A stretch of DNA of 6,982 nt, taken from positions 1 to 6,982 of the forward strand of contig JAQVYO010000081.1 of NCBI GenBank assembly GCA_028708585.1, written 5' to 3'. The DNA is from Oscillospiraceae bacterium. GTDB taxonomy: Bacteria; Bacillota; Clostridia; Oscillospirales; Oscillospiraceae. Each line of letters begins with the position of its first letter. Position 1 is the first letter of the stretch. The notes under the pieces were generated by a model. It had not been told where the DNA came from. It was given only the letters and a program-made list of their open reading frames with translations, and made no database searches. This document shows, piece after piece, positions 5,090-6,982 of this stretch. The position numbers were made by a program, and so were the translations under genes.

Positions 5090-5710
5090 CGCCCCGGCCC
5101 GGATAAAGTCTAAAAACTGTTCGTAAACCTGCCGTTCTAAACTGCTCCGCAGGAAGCAGGAAGAATGAAACCGTTGCAAAAACACCTGTTCCCGCCGGTA
5201 TAAAAGCTCCATGCGCCTAGCCCGGAATGCGGCGGACTGCCGGCTGATATCGCAGAGCCGGGCAATATCCTCCGGGCTCCGCGCATGCATGCCCCAAAGG
5301 ACGCAGGCAGGGGCAAGGAGGCGGGCGGCAAAAACATTGGCTTCCTGCTCAGCGGGCTGATCGTCTGGTTCCGGCTCCCGGTTTTGGATGGTAAAGGCTC
5401 CGCGGGAAACATGCCCCAAAAAAAGATGCCCAAGCTCATGGGCAACGGTAAACCGCTGCCGCTGAACCGTGCATCTCTCGTTATAAAAGATCAGCGGCCT
5501 GGTTTCAACCACGGCTGTAAATCCATCGTTTTCGCAGTGCGCCTCAAGGCCCAGCGCCGCAATCACGGGCGCCGCTCTGCCGTAGGACAGCAGCGTGATT
5601 TTTTCCTTTTTGCAGATCTGGCTTACTTGAATGGGAAGTTCCCTGCATCCATGTTTTAACAGTAATTCCCAAACTTTATCCCTGGCTTTTTGATATTGTT
5701 GATATTCCAT
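5084..5710 (-). CDS. ImmA/IrrE-family metalloprotease
   Basis: The 208-aa protein has the zinc-protease signature HELGH (91-95) in RQRFTVAHELGHLFLGH, and the downstream EQEANVFAARLLAP (121-134), whose Glu supplies the third zinc ligand in this family (COG2856/Peptidase_M78). An N-terminal helical segment (1-35) and a beta-rich stretch IFYNERCTVQ before the active site are also typical. Members cleave Xre-type repressors, as ImmA does to ImmR in ICEBs1, or act as regulators, as IrrE does. ATG at 5710 has a strong AGGAGGAG SD 7-8 bases upstream; the frame extends to 5821, but that part crosses a terminator and is not real. The catalytic residues are intact. The gene is tail-to-tail with its probable substrate gene rather than co-transcribed, so the two may be regulated separately and their transcripts overlap at the 3' ends. 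Confidence 0.92.
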   Translation of the reverse strand: MEYQQYQKARDKVWELLLKHGCRELPIQVSQICKKEKITLLSYGRAAPVIAALGLEAHCENDGFTAVVETRPLIFYNERCTVQRQRFTVAHELGHLFLGHVSRGAFTIQNREPEPDDQPAEQEANVFAARLLAPACVLWGMHARSPEDIARLCDISRQSAAFRARRMELLYRREQVFLQRFHSSCFLRSSLERQVYEQFLDFIRAGAL

Positions 5711-5731
5711 AAAATCTCCTCCTGGTTGAGT

Positions 5732-5765
5732 TAGCACTATTCTAAAGCGGAACAAGTCAATCCGC
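5732..5765 (-). promoter_or_regulatory. Weak candidate promoter of the protease gene
   Basis: Reading minus, TTGACT (5760-5755) and, 17 bp on, GTGCTA (5737-5732), a poor -10 box. The -35 lies within an inverted repeat GCGGA (5747-5751) / TCCGC (5761-5765) that could be an operator. The predicted start is some 15-20 bases before the strong SD. Confidence 0.35.
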
Positions 5766-5783
5766 GAGAAACTTCCGGAAATG

Positions 5784-5818
5784 AAAAACGGCCGCATTCT
5801 CAAACGGAATGCGGCCGT
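5784..5818 (-). terminator. Rho-independent terminator, minus strand
   Basis: ACGGCCGCATTC (5788-5799) and GAATGCGGCCGT (5807-5818) form a perfect 12-bp stem with a 7-base loop. On the minus strand it is followed by TTTTTC (from 5788 down); the plus-strand flank CATCTTG is not T-rich. It lies upstream of the protease gene and would insulate it from minus-strand read-through, but no minus-strand gene is visible to its right. Confidence 0.75.
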
Positions 5819-6061
5819 CATCTTGTGAAAAGAAACTTATTTCTGCAAAAGAACTCGCAGGGGTTCCCGCTGCGTGCGGCGCGCCGGAAAGATCATAAAA
5901 TCCATTCGGCCGTGTGCAAAAAGGCATCATATTCTGCAAAAAAATCAATTTCCATGCAAATTGCAGGCTTGCAAAAAAAAAGGGAATGGGATATAATAAG
6001 CTTGATATAGTATAAAATTCAGGAAATCATCATTTGTTGGAAAAAGGGGAGAACAGTTATA
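5819..6061. other. Intergenic region with phased TGCAAA/A-tract repeats
   Basis: This stretch has no gene. It holds five copies of TGCAAA (5844, 5915, 5935, 5955, 5970), three exactly 20 bp apart, most running into A-tracts of 4-9 bases. TTCTGCAAAA occurs twice (5841-5850, 5932-5941). The degV promoter lies at its right. No tRNA fold or complete attachment site can be recognised; the phage-chromosome border probably falls here or slightly to the left. Confidence 0.5.
5969..5997 (+). promoter_or_regulatory. SigA-type promoter of the degV-family gene
   Basis: TTGCAA (5969-5974), a 17-bp A-rich spacer and a perfect TATAAT (5992-5997). The predicted start near 6004 gives a leader of about 58 bases to the ATG at 6062. 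Confidence 0.75.
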
Positions 6062-6940
6062 ATGGAGAACTTCATCGTTGCAACAGATTCAGGATGCGAC
6101 CTGCCCGCCGCATTCTGCCGGAAACGCGGCATCTATGCATATCGAATGAATTACTCCATCCAGGAAACGGGCTATATCGATTCCATGAGCCTGGAAAACT
6201 GCGCCCAATTTTATCAAAAGATGCGGGAAGGAGCCGTTCCCGTAACCAGTCAGATGACGCCATATGAATTTTTGGATTTCTGGGCTGCGCTTTTGGAAGA
6301 ACATCATCTGCCCATCGTGCATATCGCCATGGGCAGCGGCATATCCGGCACATGCGCAAACGCCCTGGCTGCCAAATCCTTGTTCGAGAACGCGCATCCC
6401 GGAGTGGAAATTTATGTGGTGGATTCCACACTGGCATCCATCGGATATGGGATGCTGTGCATCTGGGCCGCCGATATGCGAGACCAGGGGAAATCGCCGG
6501 AGGACTGCGTTTCCTTTTTGGAGAACCATAAAGCCCAGATCAATACCTATTACACCACCGACGATTTGAAATACCTTTACCGGAGCGGCCGGGTCAGCAA
6601 AACAGGTGTTCTCGTGGCCACCGCGCTGAATATCAATCCCATTTTGAATTTGGACCAAGAAGGTCATTTAGTCGTGCGGGAAAAAATTCGAGGGCGCAAA
6701 CGGGCCATTGCGCGCATCTATCAAATCGTGGAAGCCCGGGCGGAAGCGCCTCAGCGGCAAACCGTCTACATCTGCCACTCCGACTGTAAGCCGGAGGAGG
6801 TCAAAGAATTTTCCGAAACGCTGGTGCGCCACTTCGGGTTTGAAAATTCCTTTGTCAGTTATATCGGCCCAACCATCGGCTCCCATTCCGGCCCCGGCCT
6901 TATCGCCGCGTTTTTCCTGGGGAAGCCCCGTTCGGTGTAA
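6062..6940 (+). CDS. DegV family fatty-acid-binding protein (FakB-like)
   Basis: DegV/FakB proteins bind a single fatty acid in an internal tunnel; in Gram-positive bacteria FakB presents exogenous fatty acids to the kinase FakA for phosphorylation and entry into phospholipid synthesis in the cytoplasm. The 292-aa length is normal (about 280-290). Family motifs are all present: IVATDSGCDLP (5-14), VTSQMTPYEF (61-70), the glycine-rich HIAMGSGISGT (87-97), VVDSTLASIGYG (119-130), DLKYLYRSGRVSK (168-180) and GPTIGSHSGPG (269-279). ATG at 6062 has GGGGAG about 10 bases upstream and follows a clear promoter. It seems to be an ordinary chromosomal gene and not part of the phage; this rests on function and on the terminator that separates it. 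No terminator is visible in the last 42 bases. DegV family is certain; the FakB role is inferred. Confidence 0.95.
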   Translation: MENFIVATDSGCDLPAAFCRKRGIYAYRMNYSIQETGYIDSMSLENCAQFYQKMREGAVPVTSQMTPYEFLDFWAALLEEHHLPIVHIAMGSGISGTCANALAAKSLFENAHPGVEIYVVDSTLASIGYGMLCIWAADMRDQGKSPEDCVSFLENHKAQINTYYTTDDLKYLYRSGRVSKTGVLVATALNINPILNLDQEGHLVVREKIRGRKRAIARIYQIVEARAEAPQRQTVYICHSDCKPEEVKEFSETLVRHFGFENSFVSYIGPTIGSHSGPGLIAAFFLGKPRSV

Positions 6941-6982
6941 ATTTCAATGTTCCGTTTTCCCCCTGTAGAAGAGCAAAAACTC

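Noticed and set aside
5711..5948. Upstream extension of the protease frame (to 5821) and a 63-codon minus frame (5757-5948)
   Set aside because: Both cross the perfect minus-strand terminator at 5784-5818; the strong SD fixes the protease start at 5710.
5819..6061. tRNA gene or att site at the element border
   Set aside because: No cloverleaf or GTTC-type T-loop pattern was found on either strand, and without the other end of the element no core repeat can be defined.
1..6982. CRISPR array, insertion sequence or transposase
   Set aside because: No regularly spaced long repeats, terminal inverted repeats or transposase-like frames were seen.

Overview
The window looks like one end of a prophage or domesticated phage-like element in a Bacillota (Clostridia-type) genome, next to a chromosomal degV/fakB-type gene. 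The evidence is strong AGGAGG-type ribosome binding sites, SigA-like -35/-10 boxes with 17-bp spacers, an ImmA/IrrE protease paired with an Xre repressor, PBSX/SPP1-type packaging proteins and moderately GC-rich DNA. The genus cannot be read from the sequence.

Layout, left to right. Positions 1-2682 hold the packaging module on the minus strand, in transcription order terS (2682-2089), terL (2099-870) and portal (from 856, running off the left edge). Junctions are tight: terL starts inside the terS stop region, and the portal SD overlaps the terL stop. Positions 2683-3136 are non-coding, with a long stem-loop and a plus-strand terminator. Two minus-strand genes follow: an ArpU/RinA-like putative late regulator (3610-3137) and a 75-aa four-cysteine protein (3886-3659). 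Between the latter and the next gene lies another clear plus-strand terminator. A small Cro-like HTH gene (4324-4052, minus) and a CI/Xre-like repressor gene (4472-5089, plus) are divergent around a genetic switch. The repressor gene is tail-to-tail with, and overlaps by 6 bp, an ImmA/IrrE-type metalloprotease gene (5710-5084, minus). After a minus-strand terminator and about 240 bp without a gene comes a complete DegV-family fatty-acid-binding protein gene (6062-6940, plus) with its own promoter.

How it works together (inference). The repressor is expected to bind three near-identical 17-bp operators spaced 31 and 30 bp apart. The middle one exactly fills the -35/-10 spacer of the promoter that drives the Cro-like gene. 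The repressor has no visible S24 self-cleavage domain, so induction would depend on the ImmA-like protease, as in ICEBs1-type systems. De-repression would drive the short early operon, ending with the putative late regulator, which would switch on terS-terL-portal.

The most unusual points are three. First, the switch is extremely compact: only two small genes lie between the Cro-like gene and terS, and no integrase or replication gene is visible, an order resembling the PBSX defective phage. Second, the three-operator array is very regular. Third, two strong intergenic terminators point against the phage transcripts.
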